Shown piece by piece: positions 24,345 to 37,600 of a DNA stretch of 64,000 nucleotides. The translations under genes and the position numbers were made by a program. Position 1 is the first letter of the stretch. Each line of letters opens with the position of its first letter. The DNA is from Oidiodendron maius Zn. Taxonomy: Eukaryota; Ascomycota; Leotiomycetes; Myxotrichaceae. The stretch covers positions 620,001 to 684,000 of the forward strand of contig KN832879.1 in NCBI GenBank assembly GCA_000827325.1, given 5' to 3'. Below the pieces are notes generated by a model, which saw nothing but the letters and a program-made list of their open reading frames with translations, did not search any database and was not told where the DNA came from.

Positions 24345-25144
24345 AGGCTTGGGATTGGGAGCAAACTTTCTGTTTCCGTCAGAGAGGTAATGAGTTTTTG
24401 ATACTCGGCGTAATGCGGTGGATGGGGTATACAAATTCGGGAACATACAGGAGCAAGATGAGAAAGAGTCTTACATGGCGTTTTGGCGAGGAGGCACTTA
24501 TACCCCGACTCACTGGATTTGACCACTGAGCATTTGTGATTCGCGGGCCATTGAGTGCACGCTTGGCTGTATATTAGAATTGCCTCTCGTAGGAGGGATA
24601 GTGAAATGGAAAAGAAATGCAATATTTACTTCGATTTGTGAAAGTGACGGGAAAGGGAAATTGTGAAGGGGGGGGTTCGGAAATATAAAACATTAAAATA
24701 AATAAGCCGAAGTTAATTATCCCAAATTTTAAACTGCTAGGCCTAAAGCTTATTAGGATGTAAATATAAGTCCGAGAGAAAGTAAAATAAACTCCAAGGA
24801 AATATATGATTTGTGGTACCGTTTTGATGTCAATGAGACGGTTCAATATCGAATCCATATATGTACCAATCGCTAAGCAGATTTCCCCGCCATCCACGTT
24901 TGTACACACTGCGAACCTTCATCACAAACGCCACAATGCCCGCCATTCGTTCAATTGGCCTTCGATAGAGACCTCCGAGTGGCATATATCAATGTACTTC
25001 TTCATATTACAATCACAATTATCGAGAGCAGACCCAATGCTGAACCTTAGAGCAGACGAGAATAGTGACATCCTTCCGCCCCGAGATCAACAACCTCCCT
25101 AAAACAATTCCTTCCAAAATCTCGCACAATATCCAGCTCCAAAG
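24345..25144. other. intergenic, upstream region of RIB7
   Basis: This 800-bp stretch has an A+T-rich centre (about 24650-24830) that includes an eight-base G run near 24670. The last 100 bp before the RIB7 start are strongly C-rich. No gene is visible. Confidence 0.5.
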
Positions 25145-25978
25145 ATGTCCCCCCCACCTAGAGATACGCTCTACTTCCCCTCCGATCACCGGCCCTTCCT
25201 TGAACCCCACCTCCCGCCTCCCAATCTCCCTCCACCAACGCCCACCTCCCTGCCATTCACAACCCTCACATTCGCCACGTCTCTCGACTCCCAACTCTCC
25301 CTCTCTCCCGGCGTGCCCACTGCACTCTCGGGGCCTCAGTCCAAGGCCATGACTCACTACCTGCGCTTACGGCACGACGCAATCCTCATCGGCGTCGGCA
25401 CGGCCGTGGCTGACAACCCAAGTCTGAATTGTCGGATCTCGGGCGCCGGAGGATATGGTGGTGAAGGATTGATGGGCCAGCCACGGCCGGTTGTACTAGA
25501 TCCACGAGGGAGGTGGGACTTTGGTGCGAGGAGTAAAGTGTTGGAATTGGCGGGGAGTGGGAGGGGCAGAGCGCCGTATATTCTTACGGGGACGGAGCCC
25601 GAGAAGGAGAAGAGAGAGATTTTGGAGGGGGCTGGGGGAAAGTTTATTAGGATTAGAGTGACGAGAGTGAGTGATGGGGAGAATAAGGTGGAGTGGAAGA
25701 ATGTGTTGAGGGTGTTGAGTGAGGAGGGACTAAGGAGTGTTATGATTGAGGGAGGAGGGGCGGTTATTAACTCGCTATTACAAGCCGAGAATCTGCCTCT
25801 TGTTAATAGTGTTATTGTGACCATTGCTCCTACGTGGCTGGGGGTGGGTGGTGTGGTTGTATCTCCACCGAGATGTCATGATGATGGAGGGAATCCTATG
25901 GCTGCTGCACGGCTGCATTATGTGCAATGGCATCCGTTTGGAGAGGATATGGTGATGTGCGGAAAGCTTATACCTTGA
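25145..25978 (+). CDS. rib7: RIB7-type 2,5-diamino-6-ribosylamino-pyrimidinone 5'-phosphate reductase
   Basis: Catalyses the NADPH-dependent reduction of the ribosyl side chain in the second committed step of fungal riboflavin synthesis, acting in the cytosol. Single exon, 277 residues. It shows the RibD C-terminal (dihydrofolate-reductase-like) fold motifs: TFATSLDSQLSL near the N-terminus, HYLRLRHDAILIGVGTAVAD, DNPSLNCR, PRPVVLDPRGRW, RSVMIEGGGAVINSLL, and VNSVIVTIAPTWLGVGG. The bacterial deaminase half is absent, as expected for fungal RIB7. The first 60 codons are strongly C-rich and the second half strongly G-rich. The gene converges with the dehydrogenase gene. Confidence 0.93.
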   Translation: MSPPPRDTLYFPSDHRPFLEPHLPPPNLPPPTPTSLPFTTLTFATSLDSQLSLSPGVPTALSGPQSKAMTHYLRLRHDAILIGVGTAVADNPSLNCRISGAGGYGGEGLMGQPRPVVLDPRGRWDFGARSKVLELAGSGRGRAPYILTGTEPEKEKREILEGAGGKFIRIRVTRVSDGENKVEWKNVLRVLSEEGLRSVMIEGGGAVINSLLQAENLPLVNSVIVTIAPTWLGVGGVVVSPPRCHDDGGNPMAAARLHYVQWHPFGEDMVMCGKLIP

Positions 25979-26361
25979 ATTTATGAGAAACCAATATCTC
26001 TGGTGAATTAATTATCAGGGGTTCAAAGAATTCAAGAATAAAAGGGCTAACATGAGGACTTGGTCTTCTGAGGAATGCTACAACTGCTGCTTAAGTCTGC
26101 AACATAGGAGTTAGCTACCTATAACTGCGGGAATTACTTTAGAAAGTCATCTCCGGAATGGATGCAGGCAACACTCAGATGACTTTAGGGGCGGCATAAG
26201 GGTAGCAGCGATCATTTGAATATACACAGACAAGTCTTCTGTATATATCTCAGTAACCGCTCGAAAGTTTCAAAGCCATCTAAGAAGAATCATCCGCCTC
26301 TATAAATTTCTGAATTGAGAGTCCCAGACACTACCTCTAATATGGGTATATTAAATCATGT
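25979..26361. other. intergenic, convergent 3' ends
   Basis: A 383-bp gap between RIB7 and the dehydrogenase, A+T-rich with no coding signal. Confidence 0.5.
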
Positions 26362-27501
26362 CTATGGGCATATCATGAACTTGCCACTTTTACCAGCCCT
26401 AATTGCTCTATACGCATCCAACGCCTCTTGTCCTAACTTCACTTTCGCAATCTTTCCTTCGAGCGTCCGATACTCCCCTTTGGCAAAGCCAGGAGCAAGC
26501 TTCCTTAACACATCTGCCATCTCTTTCATTGTGTAGTTCAGAGAATTGCATCCTATAATCTCCTTCTCCGCCCGATACACAGCCTTCATATTAAACGAGA
26601 ACTGTGCATCTAAGTTCTTCGGAGCAGAGATATAGCTCAGCCGCCCCCTTTTGGCCAGAATATCCAGACCGTGGCGCATAATGTCCACATCACCGACCGT
26701 ATCCACCACAACACTTGGTCCTTCCCCAACAGTTAAGGCCTTCACTCCTTCCATATTAGGATCTGCCAAGAGATTCACATCAGCAGTATCTCTTCTCGCA
26801 GCCGTAATGACCCTGGCCCCTCTCGCGCTCGCAATCTGACACACGGCCGTTCCCACGGCGCCATAAGCCCCAATAACCAGAACTGTATCCTCCGCAGTGA
26901 CCCTAGCCCTCTCCACCGCAATCCACGCCGTGGTAAACGAGACGCCTATCGTAGCAGCCTGGATGAAGCTCAAATTCTCCGGGATGACAACCACATCTTC
27001 CTCCGGCAAGACGCAGTACTCTGCATGAGCGCCGTCCTGCGTGAACGAGAACTCTCTCCCGCTGGTCCCGAACACGCGCTGGTCGAGCAGGTGGGCGGGG
27101 CCAGAGACCACGGTACCGGCGAAGTCACGACCGACCACGCGCGGGAAGGTGGTGTAGGGGAAGTAGCCCGTGGCGTTGGCGGCGTCAGAGGGGTTGATCA
27201 GCGAGGCGTGGATCTTGAGGAGGAGGGATCCTGGGGCAGGAGACGGAATCGGGAGACTGATGACGTTAAGGCTGGGCTTGGAGGGGATATCTTCAGAAGT
27301 AGAAGAGAATTTGGAGACTTGGAGAGCCAGCATTGTTTGTTGAGTGACTGGTGAAGCGGCTTGAGAAGAGGCGGATGTGTAGATATTGTTTGGCTGGACC
27401 ACACTTGAAAGGGTGGATTTCCCAACTTGGTTTACTGGTGTATGAGGCATTCTGAATAGTTGGCTATGGCGTAGACAGCTTCTGATATAGTGCCTTACCA
27501 T
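26362..27501 (-). CDS. medium-chain dehydrogenase/reductase, quinone-oxidoreductase / ETR1-like
   Basis: Single exon of 379 residues. It has the MDR two-domain layout: a GroES-like N-terminal part (LLKIHASLINPSDAANATGYFP, VVGRDFAGTVV) and a Rossmann NADPH-binding part (VLVIGAYGAVGTAVCQIA, ARGARVITAARRD). The zinc-binding Cys/His residues of alcohol dehydrogenases are not apparent, which fits quinone oxidoreductases and enoyl reductases. The first 56 residues are basic and Ser-rich (RHYIRSCLRHSQLF) and could be a mitochondrial targeting signal. A shorter start at MLALQVSKF would give a cytosolic enzyme. The substrate cannot be deduced. No biosynthetic cluster surrounds it. Confidence 0.88.
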   Translation of the reverse strand: MVRHYIRSCLRHSQLFRMPHTPVNQVGKSTLSSVVQPNNIYTSASSQAASPVTQQTMLALQVSKFSSTSEDIPSKPSLNVISLPIPSPAPGSLLLKIHASLINPSDAANATGYFPYTTFPRVVGRDFAGTVVSGPAHLLDQRVFGTSGREFSFTQDGAHAEYCVLPEEDVVVIPENLSFIQAATIGVSFTTAWIAVERARVTAEDTVLVIGAYGAVGTAVCQIASARGARVITAARRDTADVNLLADPNMEGVKALTVGEGPSVVVDTVGDVDIMRHGLDILAKRGRLSYISAPKNLDAQFSFNMKAVYRAEKEIIGCNSLNYTMKEMADVLRKLAPGFAKGEYRTLEGKIAKVKLGQEALDAYRAIRAGKSGKFMICP

Positions 27502-29740
27502 TCAGCTTTGTGCTGAAATACTACTTGCAAGGCGGCGATCTGAGCAGTGATACGGACGGGCTTATATATAGCTCCACGGCAGCTAGAGTCGCAGGACCGG
27601 ATCATGCAGAAGCGGAGCTCCGAGATCAAATGAGCATTGCTCATTGCTGGAAGATCATGGATCAGTGCTGATAACAAATCTGGTACTCATGATAGCTGTC
27701 ATTTTCTCCACTTGAAGTGCATTTCGGAGCTGGGTGGCGGGCGGATGGCGCGGGTATCGCGGATAAGAACGTCAAACAGGGGTGGGAGACGTAATATCAA
27801 GTGAAGCTCTCGATTTGCATTTTCGTGTCTTAGACGTATGATTTTTCTATGACGGCATTGAACTGAATGTATCGGATATATACCTATCCATCTGAAAAAG
27901 TGGTTTTATGTTGCGTCTCTGCTGACCTCGGCAAATGCTTCTGAGGCCCTTATCCGGTCGAATTTGAGACTTTAGCAACAAATCTCCACAAACCACCAAA
28001 TAACCCAGGAATTGAGAGAACCTTTATTTAAAGCACTGTATGAGTGCCTCTCCTTCCGTGGTTGATGGGTACCGCCGAATTCACCCTGTGGCACTGGGCT
28101 GTCCGGCCTTTAGAGAACGTACCAGTATGAGAATCCGTTGGTTAGATGGTTCTACCAACCCTTCTTTGCCTAGCATACTAGTGGTGATACAGTAAAGGTA
28201 TATTACGGGCTCTCCTTCCACGGCGGGACCCTTTTCATATCTACGACCAAAGGATCAAAAGCCTAAAATCTACAGCGCCCAAGAGAGTAATGACACAGAG
28301 ACTACTAAATATATAATAGATAAGGTCTGGCAACATGCTTCTCGGCCAAGAAGTTAGCCAGTCGCTACTTACTTAGAGAAATTATCGATGTTCTTACCTG
28401 GCAGGATTATAGATTATTCCTTGCCCATGGTCATGCCCTATCCATCGAGTCTTATCTACTACCTCTCGCGATAGCAATGCGGTATAAATTTAACATCCTC
28501 TACCAGGAGATAATATATATTAGCATCTATCGATGCTAATGGTCGACTCCATTGCTGCTGTCATATGGTAGCAACATCAAGTTCGTCCTCCCCAGGACCT
28601 TGTCAGATTCTTGTTATACTAACCATTACAGGCGATGCCCCCTTTCATGTGAAGAGAAGCATACCTTAGACCATACGCATCGAATCTATCCATGCTTCTG
28701 TGTCTACCTCGTTGTCGTCATTATATAATAAATGTCTAGTCACAACAATATCAAACCGATAAAAGCCTCAGCAGAGGTGAAAAGAAAATTGTTCTTCACG
28801 TGATTAGAATATCTCAGAGTTTGTTCAATAGAGTCAATAGAGTCAATAGAGAGCTTCACTAGCTTGTGCTCTCGAAGATGCCCATCCCAGCAACCCGGAT
28901 GTTTGGTAGTAAGAATGTGTAGATGCTTTTGACGAAGACAGTTAGAAGCTGAGATTAAACTCTTCCACTTTGTCCCGGAGTATTTATACCTCTTGGTCTG
29001 TATCCGCTTCGAATAAGCGAGAAGATCAAGAGTATATAAACCAAGGAAATATACGGAGAAAGAAACTCATTCCAGGCCGTTGCGCCTATTCATCCTAAAT
29101 GAAGCGAGCTGGGGACAGGGGAGGAGTTTATGAACAGTAAGGGAGAAGTAAGTGGATACGAGGAATTTGGAACAGAATTAGGAGTAAGGTGCATCTTATA
29201 TATTTCCAAAAAGAGGAGACAAGGATAAGAAAAGGCAATTACAGAAGTAGGTTTCGAGTTGAGATCAAATCATCACTGATTGTAACAAGAAACGGTGATG
29301 AAAGTAAGAATAGTAAAGCAATGGAAGAAAGAATATGAAGAAGGTGGTAAGAAGAAAAATACAGCTAGAAAAATGACATTGAGGAGGAGAATGAGATGTC
29401 TCTGACCCAGCGCCAGGTCTTTAGTGGCCAGAATCTCGGGTCCCTACATTTTTTGGGATGATGATACCCGCAGCTACGTTGTTCCGATCCGCCTCACCCG
29501 AGATGTCCGCTGATTACGTGATTGACTATGCGGGAACAAATTGCTGGACTCCGTCTGATCCGCTGACACACCGATCCCCCTTACTATCTCACCCAAATTT
29601 AGACTGCAAAGATGAGATCATAACCACACTGCAGAGGCTGAGACTTTGGGTAGACAAATGAAATTGGGAAGAGAGATGAAAGATGTCCTTCTACGGTCAC
29701 TAAAGGCTACAACTCTGCTATGTTACAAGTCCACCACACT
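27502..29740. other. 2.2-kb gene-free, A+T-rich stretch; possible decayed sequence
   Basis: No intact gene is visible between the dehydrogenase start and the ATP synthase beta stop. On the plus strand, about 28344-28544 contains an open stretch of some 60 codons without a start, reading through ASRYLLREIIDVLTWQDY and ending at TAA. Its composition is protein-like, but it has stops immediately upstream and no recognised family. Three tandem copies of TCAATAGAG lie at 28825-28851. CACGTG lies at 28797-28802. It may be a relic of a mobile element or simply a long promoter and 3' region. Confidence 0.4.
28825..28851. repeat. three tandem copies of TCAATAGAG
   Basis: A perfect 9-bp unit repeated three times in the gene-free region. 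Short and probably of slippage origin. Confidence 0.8.
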
Positions 29741-31745
<2,005 letters not shown>

Positions 31746-32154
31746 CTTAAGAGATGAAAAAGAGCGATGGAGATGGGGAGTGGGGATGGGAGAGTTGATG
31801 GGGAAGGAGAAACTGTGAGAATTGAAGTCTTTCGGCAGAGAAGCTTGAGTGAGGACCCGGAATAGCGCTAGCGAGTCACGTGGCCTAAAAACAACAACAC
31901 CCGAGATAGTCCGAGAGGTCAGGTAGAACGGGGAAAGACAGCAGCATAAAATATTGACATAAAAGAAAATCCCCATAAATATTTTCTTAATAACTGATAT
32001 TATCTAGTAAAATGTGGAAATACTCATAGATGGAAAATTACATGCAACTGATATCATTTTTATTGTCACGTTACGTCGTCTATCGTATACTGATGCCGTA
32101 CCAGCTAAGCAAGATGCCACCTTACAGAATCCCAGCTTCTCCAACACAAATCCC
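31746..32154. promoter_or_regulatory. ATP2 promoter and branching-enzyme 3' region
   Basis: A 409-bp gap between two minus-strand genes. CACGTG at 31877-31882 lies about 130 bp upstream of the ATP2 start. The far end is A+T-rich and would hold the 3' end of the branching-enzyme transcript. Confidence 0.5.
31877..31882. promoter_or_regulatory. CACGTG E-box core upstream of ATP2
   Basis: The core sits in TCACGTGG, about 130 bp upstream of the ATP2 start codon. The same core occurs upstream of COX5 and GAPDH. The binding factor is not known from the sequence. Confidence 0.45.
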
Positions 32155-34537
32155 TCAAGTCATCGGCTCGAGAGCAAGAATAATAGCTGTTCTCGTAGGG
32201 ATATACACCTGCGTGAAGTTCTTCCTGCCATTCCACTCCATGGCCGTCGTGAAGAATCTTGTTCCCACATCAATCCGCTCAAAGCCTCCATACTCCTTAC
32301 TATCTGTGTTCAGGACCACCTTGTACGTCCCGCTCTGTTCGACTCCGACTCTGTAGTCAGGGAAACTTTTCGTTGGGTGGAAGTTGAAGATCCAGAGCAG
32401 GCCGGCGCGTTCAAATACGATGACCTTGTCTACTTCGTTCTTTAGGCTGATGAACGCCTGCGGGGAGTGTAGCCATCCATATTGCTGCTCCGTATGTTGC
32501 ATCTTTGCATCAAATTCATTTAGAAACCGATAACGAAGTAGAGGATCGTCAGTGAGGTTGAACTGGCGACGAGCGTACCAGAAACTGTTGTCATTGCCAG
32601 CACGCGGGAAGTCGAGCCATTCCGGATGGCCGAATTCGTTACCCTCGAAGTTCAGGTAGCCTTCGCCTCCTAGGCCGTGAGTGAGAAGTCGAATCATCTT
32701 ATGGAGACATATCCCACGATCAATGACGGGGGTCAATTCTGTAAGAACGGACATGTTGGTATACATTTCTGCGTCGCATAGATGCATCATGATAGATTTG
32801 TCTCCTACCAAACTTGAAATTATTAGCAGAGATAGGGTTATGGAGCATAGGACAACTTACGCCTGGTCGTGACTCTCGCAGTAGGCAATCGTCTTTTCCC
32901 CATGGCGTCGATTCGTCAATGTAAAAGCAATGCTTCCCATGTCCCAGTCATCGTCTTTCTGCTCTTTCAAGATCTTAATCCACATATCCGGAATGGCCAT
33001 AGCTAGCCTATAGTCAAATCCAACACCGCCGAGGGAGAGAGGTAGGCACAGAGCAGGCATGCCGGAGACGTCTTCCGCGATGGTTATTGACTCAGGGTAC
33101 AGCTGATGTAGCATCTCGTTGGCAAGCATGAGGTAGACAACTCCCTCTTCATCAACGCCAGGGCCGAAGTATTCATGATATCCACCTGAGAATCCACTAA
33201 ATACGTTAATAGGTGTCTATTAATCAAATACAATACTCACGTTCCAATGCCATGATGCGTGTAAAGCATACTTGTTACACCATCAAACCGGAATCCATCA
33301 AAGTGATAGTTGTCCATCCAGAATCTCAAGTTGCTCAATAGAAATCTCAGAACTTCATGACTCCCATAGTTGAATAATCTGCTGTCCCACAAGTCATGCT
33401 TGCCTTTCGGACCGTCATGAAAATAGCAGCTATCTGAACCATCAAATTCATTGAGCCCGTCTAGAACGTTCTTCGAGGCGTGGCTATGAACCACGTCCAA
33501 CAGTACAACGATTCCCATTCCATGTGCGGTATCAATAAGCTCCTTTAAATCATCTGGAGTACCGTATCGACTACTAGCTGCGAAGAAACTGTTGACCTGG
33601 TAACCAAAACTGGCATAGTATGCGTGCTCCATGATTGCCATCAGCTGAATGACGTTGTATCCCAGGTGCTGTATTCTGGGTAGCATGTTCGTGGTGAATT
33701 CCTTGTACGTAGCCACCCTTAACTCGGGCGATGAGATTCCAATATGTGCCTCATACACTCTGGTACTCTCAGGCTTCTTAGGTCTCGAGTGTTTGAACAC
33801 ATATCGTTCGGACTCGGGAGGGTTCCAGAATCGGGCATCATAGACAGGAGATACTGCTATATCTTGAGTAACGTACTTAATCCATGCTGGTATGCGCTCA
33901 ATTCGTTCGCCCGATGGAGTGATCATGGAAATCTAGGTGGTCATTAACTATGTCTAGGTCGTAGCAGAGACGAACCAACTTTAATCTTGGAATTGTGCGC
34001 AATCGCAGGTTGTCCATTCTTTGCAGGCACTACAACCTCGAAAACGCCAAAGGGGTCCTTCTTCATGGGATGTGACTCCCGGTTCCAGTCATCTGCCTAT
34101 ACGTCAGTTTCAGTTGCCATGGGGAGTGCGCGACGGAAAGATATACTGAATTCACCGATGAGGAATGCCTGTGTAGCATTTGGGGCCCACTCCCTGTATG
34201 TTATATTGTTCTGTGCATCCACATTGAACCCAAATTTCTCTGTGCCCTGTGCCTTGAATAAGTCCTGGCTCGGCTCGGGCCCCAGGAGTACTGACCTTAC
34301 TGAACTTGTCTAGTCCTCCCTCGGTCTCGTTGATGGTAGCAATCCAGTCTTGTGCCTTCTTGTACCGATGTCGGAGAGATTCTTTGAATGGAGAGAGCCA
34401 TGGATCGAGTTCGATAACGCCTGGGAATATCAGCTCTGTGGTCTCTAGGTGGGGTAAAACTTACCCGTGCCATCTGCGGCACGACTAGCAGAAGAATTGA
34501 CAGCTACCTCAGCTGCCTTATTTGCGCTTGTAGCCAT
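32155..34537 (-). CDS. glc3: 1,4-alpha-glucan branching enzyme (GH13, glycogen)
   Basis: Transfers alpha-1,4-glucan segments to alpha-1,6 positions during cytosolic glycogen synthesis. Seven exons: 34537-34465, 34420-34296, 34246-34147, 34092-33980, 33932-33241, 33196-32861 and 32812-32155. Introns are 44-54 bp and all joints keep frame, giving 698 residues, the usual length. The N-terminal CBM48 carries [19 protein letters not shown] and [10 protein letters not shown] across an intron. GH13 motifs are [27 protein letters not shown] with the nucleophile Asp near 351, AEDVSGMP with the acid/base Glu near 405, and YCESHDQA with the His-Asp near 475. One donor is GTTGGT, non-consensus. The gene is divergent from ClpX. 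Confidence 0.96.
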
Positions 34538-35153
34538 GTTGCCAATTTGGCCTCTGCTGCTGTTCTCGTGGTGTGAGTTTCAATCAGGATAGTGGCAGTT
34601 TGACAAGGAGGAGGATTGGGGCGAAGCTGCGATGTCTACCTGAAACTCAGCGCACTCGCGGCATGGGAGGTTGGACGGGGTAGACGCAGGCCGTGGATTG
34701 CGTCGTGCTCAATTTCTATCAATGATTTCTGTGAGTAGGTATATAAATTGTATCTCTGAGTTTGATCTTGGTTGGACGTTTCCTGGTTATTGGCTCCTAC
34801 CAAATGACGTCCCTCCCTGTCGGGCCAAATACGCGAGAACAGTTGGAGCAACTCACCATTTAGTGCACGTGATATCCAATCCTCCATTCCGGGTTGAGAG
34901 CCATTAATTAGATATCAACTACTCTCTCTCTTAGTTAGATAGAAGTGTGCGAAAGAGTTTTGACCATAGAGTTGTGTATGCTGTCGCTCTCGTGGTCAGC
35001 CTTGTCCGGACCTGTTACCTCACAGCTCCACTCCCAGCCTCGCCTGCCGCTCAAGCTTCCACCTCATCCCACTCACCCTCGCATGCTCTCATTCTCAGAA
35101 CCGTTATATAGACATAATGAAGCAGTTATGAGAAACTCGCATTGTATGTCACC
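34538..35153. promoter_or_regulatory. divergent promoter region, branching enzyme (-) and ClpX (+)
   Basis: A 616-bp gap between two starts. It carries CACGTG at 34866-34871 inside GCACGTGATATC. C-rich sequence precedes the ClpX start. Confidence 0.5.
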
Positions 35154-37099
35154 ATGCCGGCTATCAACCGGACACTCCACCTCTCCATCGCCACGTCATC
35201 TCATCCCCTCATCATCGCCTCACCCCGCCGACTCATTTCCACCACCAGACAGCTCTGGGCTCTTAAAGATACCCAGATCTGGCGTCCGGACTTCGCATCC
35301 CAGGGCTACTCCAATACCTATGAGCCCGGCACGCCAACGGTCGGCCCGCTGGCTCAGGCAGCGAAGCATGGAGCTCCACGGCTGACCCCATCGGCGCTGA
35401 AAGAGCACCTAGATAAGTTCGTCGTCGGCCAGGATAAGGCCAAGAAGGTCACGAGCGTGGCCATATACAATCACTACCAACGGATCAGGGAGATACGAAG
35501 GCAAGAAGCGGAAGAGGGAGAGCGGAAAGCACAAGAAGACCGCCGATTATTAGCTGAGAGGGAGAGGGACGGCCATCCCGTTGAGAGTATGTTTCTTTCT
35601 GATATTGATGTCACATAACTCTTCTATCCCCCTGTAAACGAATACAAGCTAACTTATAAACATTAGATGAGTATCCAGGGCACGTCGATGCCGTAGATCT
35701 AAACTACCGCTCCTGGACCCCGGTGGTCGAGGAGCCCGAGCTCGGCTCTCTCCCACTTTCATCTCATCTCTCAGACCAGACCGTCATTGAGAAGTCCAAT
35801 CTTCTTCTCCTTGGACCGTCCGGCGTGGGCAAGACATACATTCTTTCCACGCTCGCCCGTGTACTAGAAGTGCCTTTCGCCACTGTCGACTGTTCTGCGC
35901 TCACGCAGGCTGGGTATATCGGAACGGACATCGAGTCGTCCATCGAGAGGCTGCTGCTGGCGGCGGGGAATTCTGTACAGAAGTGCGAGACAGGTATCAT
36001 CTTCTTCGATGAGGTCGACAAGCTCGCAAAACCCGCCGTCGTGACACACGGGCGTGATGTGAGCGGGGAAGGCGTGCAGCAAGGACTACTAAAGATGATA
36101 GAAGGCACGACCGTTACCGTGACAAGCAAATCTGATCGCAACTCTAAGACAGAGTCCTCCTCAAGCTCGAGGGGAATAGATAGGATGGATCGTGGTGGAA
36201 GGGAGGCATCTAGTGGACACCCGGGGAAAAGCGAGCAGTGCACAGTCGACACGCGGAATATCCTCTTTGTCTTCGCCGGGGCCTTCGTCGGCCTCGAGAA
36301 GATAATCACATCACGTCTCTCATCCGGGTCCTCCATTGGTTTCGGTGCGACGCTCAAATCTCCCTTCTCTCCATCCTTCCCACAATCCCAATCTTCCTCC
36401 TTCCTACAACCTAACGTCCTCGACGCCGTCCTCCCTACAGATCTCCAAACCTACGGCCTCATCCCAGAACTCCTAGGCCGTATCCCCATCATCACGGCAT
36501 TGCACCCCCTCTCGCAGTCCCAACTCGTGAGCATCCTCATCGAGCCAAGAAACTCCCTCGTCAGACAATACACCGCACTGTTCAATACTTACGGCATCCA
36601 ATTGCGCTTCACGACCCCCGCATTGCACGCTATTGCCGCCAGGGCGCTATCCACTTCCGCTCCCTCCTCCTCTTCAAACCCCAAAATTTCCAGCTTGGCG
36701 AGTCCAAGCGGTATCGGCGCGAGAGGGCTGCGCTCGATTCTGGAATCTGTTCTGGGAGAAATAATGTTCTGGGGTCCCGGATCAGGGATCCGGTTCTGTC
36801 TCGTTGACGAGGCATTCGTAAAAAGTCATTACGATACTCTCCCTTCTCTTTCTTCAGAATCCGGAGTCCATGTAGACCGCACGTATCACGAGGCGAGGGA
36901 GAAAGCTGAGAAGGATCTCCCGCCTTGTTGGTCCCGGGGCCAGGGGAGAATTTTTGAGGAAGCGTTTGAGAAGGAGGAGGAGATGTGGCGGAGGAAGGAG
37001 GAGGAGAGGGTGAGGAGGGAGAGGGGGGACGGGGGGAGAGAGCAGGAGGATGTTAGAAGTTTTGAGAGGTATAGAGAAGTTGGAAGGTCCGGAATGTGA
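35154..37099 (+). CDS. clpX: mitochondrial ClpX-type AAA+ unfoldase (Mcx1-like) with ClpP-docking loop
   Basis: Unfolds matrix proteins, with or without the ClpP peptidase. Two exons, 35154-35586 and 35667-37099, are joined over an 80-bp intron (GTATGT..ATTAG) and give 621 residues. The N-terminus is rich in Arg, Ser and Thr and lacks acids, a mitochondrial presequence. The zinc-binding domain of bacterial ClpX is absent. AAA+ motifs are [17 protein letters not shown], Walker A GPSGVGKT near 194, [20 protein letters not shown], Walker [10 protein letters not shown] near 255, and a sensor-2-like [15 protein letters not shown] near residue 368 matches the bacterial ClpP-binding IGF loop. A Ser-rich insert lies between Walker B and that loop. 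The C-terminal 60 residues are an Arg/Glu-rich extension. Confidence 0.93.
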
Positions 37100-37600
37100 G
37101 GTATGAGCGACGATGATACGTCTCCGATATGCTCGGAATTTTGTAAGGGTTTGCCTTAGGGGTGGGGAGGTTATCTGCATTGGAGTAAAAGAGGGAATGA
37201 GTGCATGCCGCCGTAGCTCAAAAACGTATCTTAAACTCACAAAAATCTCACACATTACAACAGATAGAAGTAGCAGAAGATGATAAGAGGCTGTAAAACC
37301 ATGTATGCATTCTACGAACAAAAGAAAATTGACTTTATACAGAGTTCTTGCCATCAGTTTCTTTCCTTCTAGCAACTACTACCCACACACTCCCTACCCA
37401 TCCACCCAATCCAATCCATCTATGCCATCCACAAACCACCCATCATACTCCCACTCCCGCATCTACCACGTCCGCAAAATCCTCCTACATTAAACAAAGG
37501 GGAAATTATCTCAAGGCTTTTGTTCTTTAACTTCGTCCGCGTTTGGCACTGGATGGAGGGGCGAAAAAGGAGGAGTAGGAGAACATTAATCCGCTTTGAT
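37100..37600. other. intergenic, convergent 3' ends of ClpX and COX5
   Basis: A 501-bp gap with a C/A-rich tract at about 37370-37480 and no gene signal. Confidence 0.5.

Noticed and set aside
26362-27501. Secondary-metabolite cluster around the dehydrogenase or the Zn2Cys6 regulator
   Set aside because: No polyketide synthase, NRPS, terpene cyclase, P450 or transporter lies nearby; neighbours are housekeeping genes.
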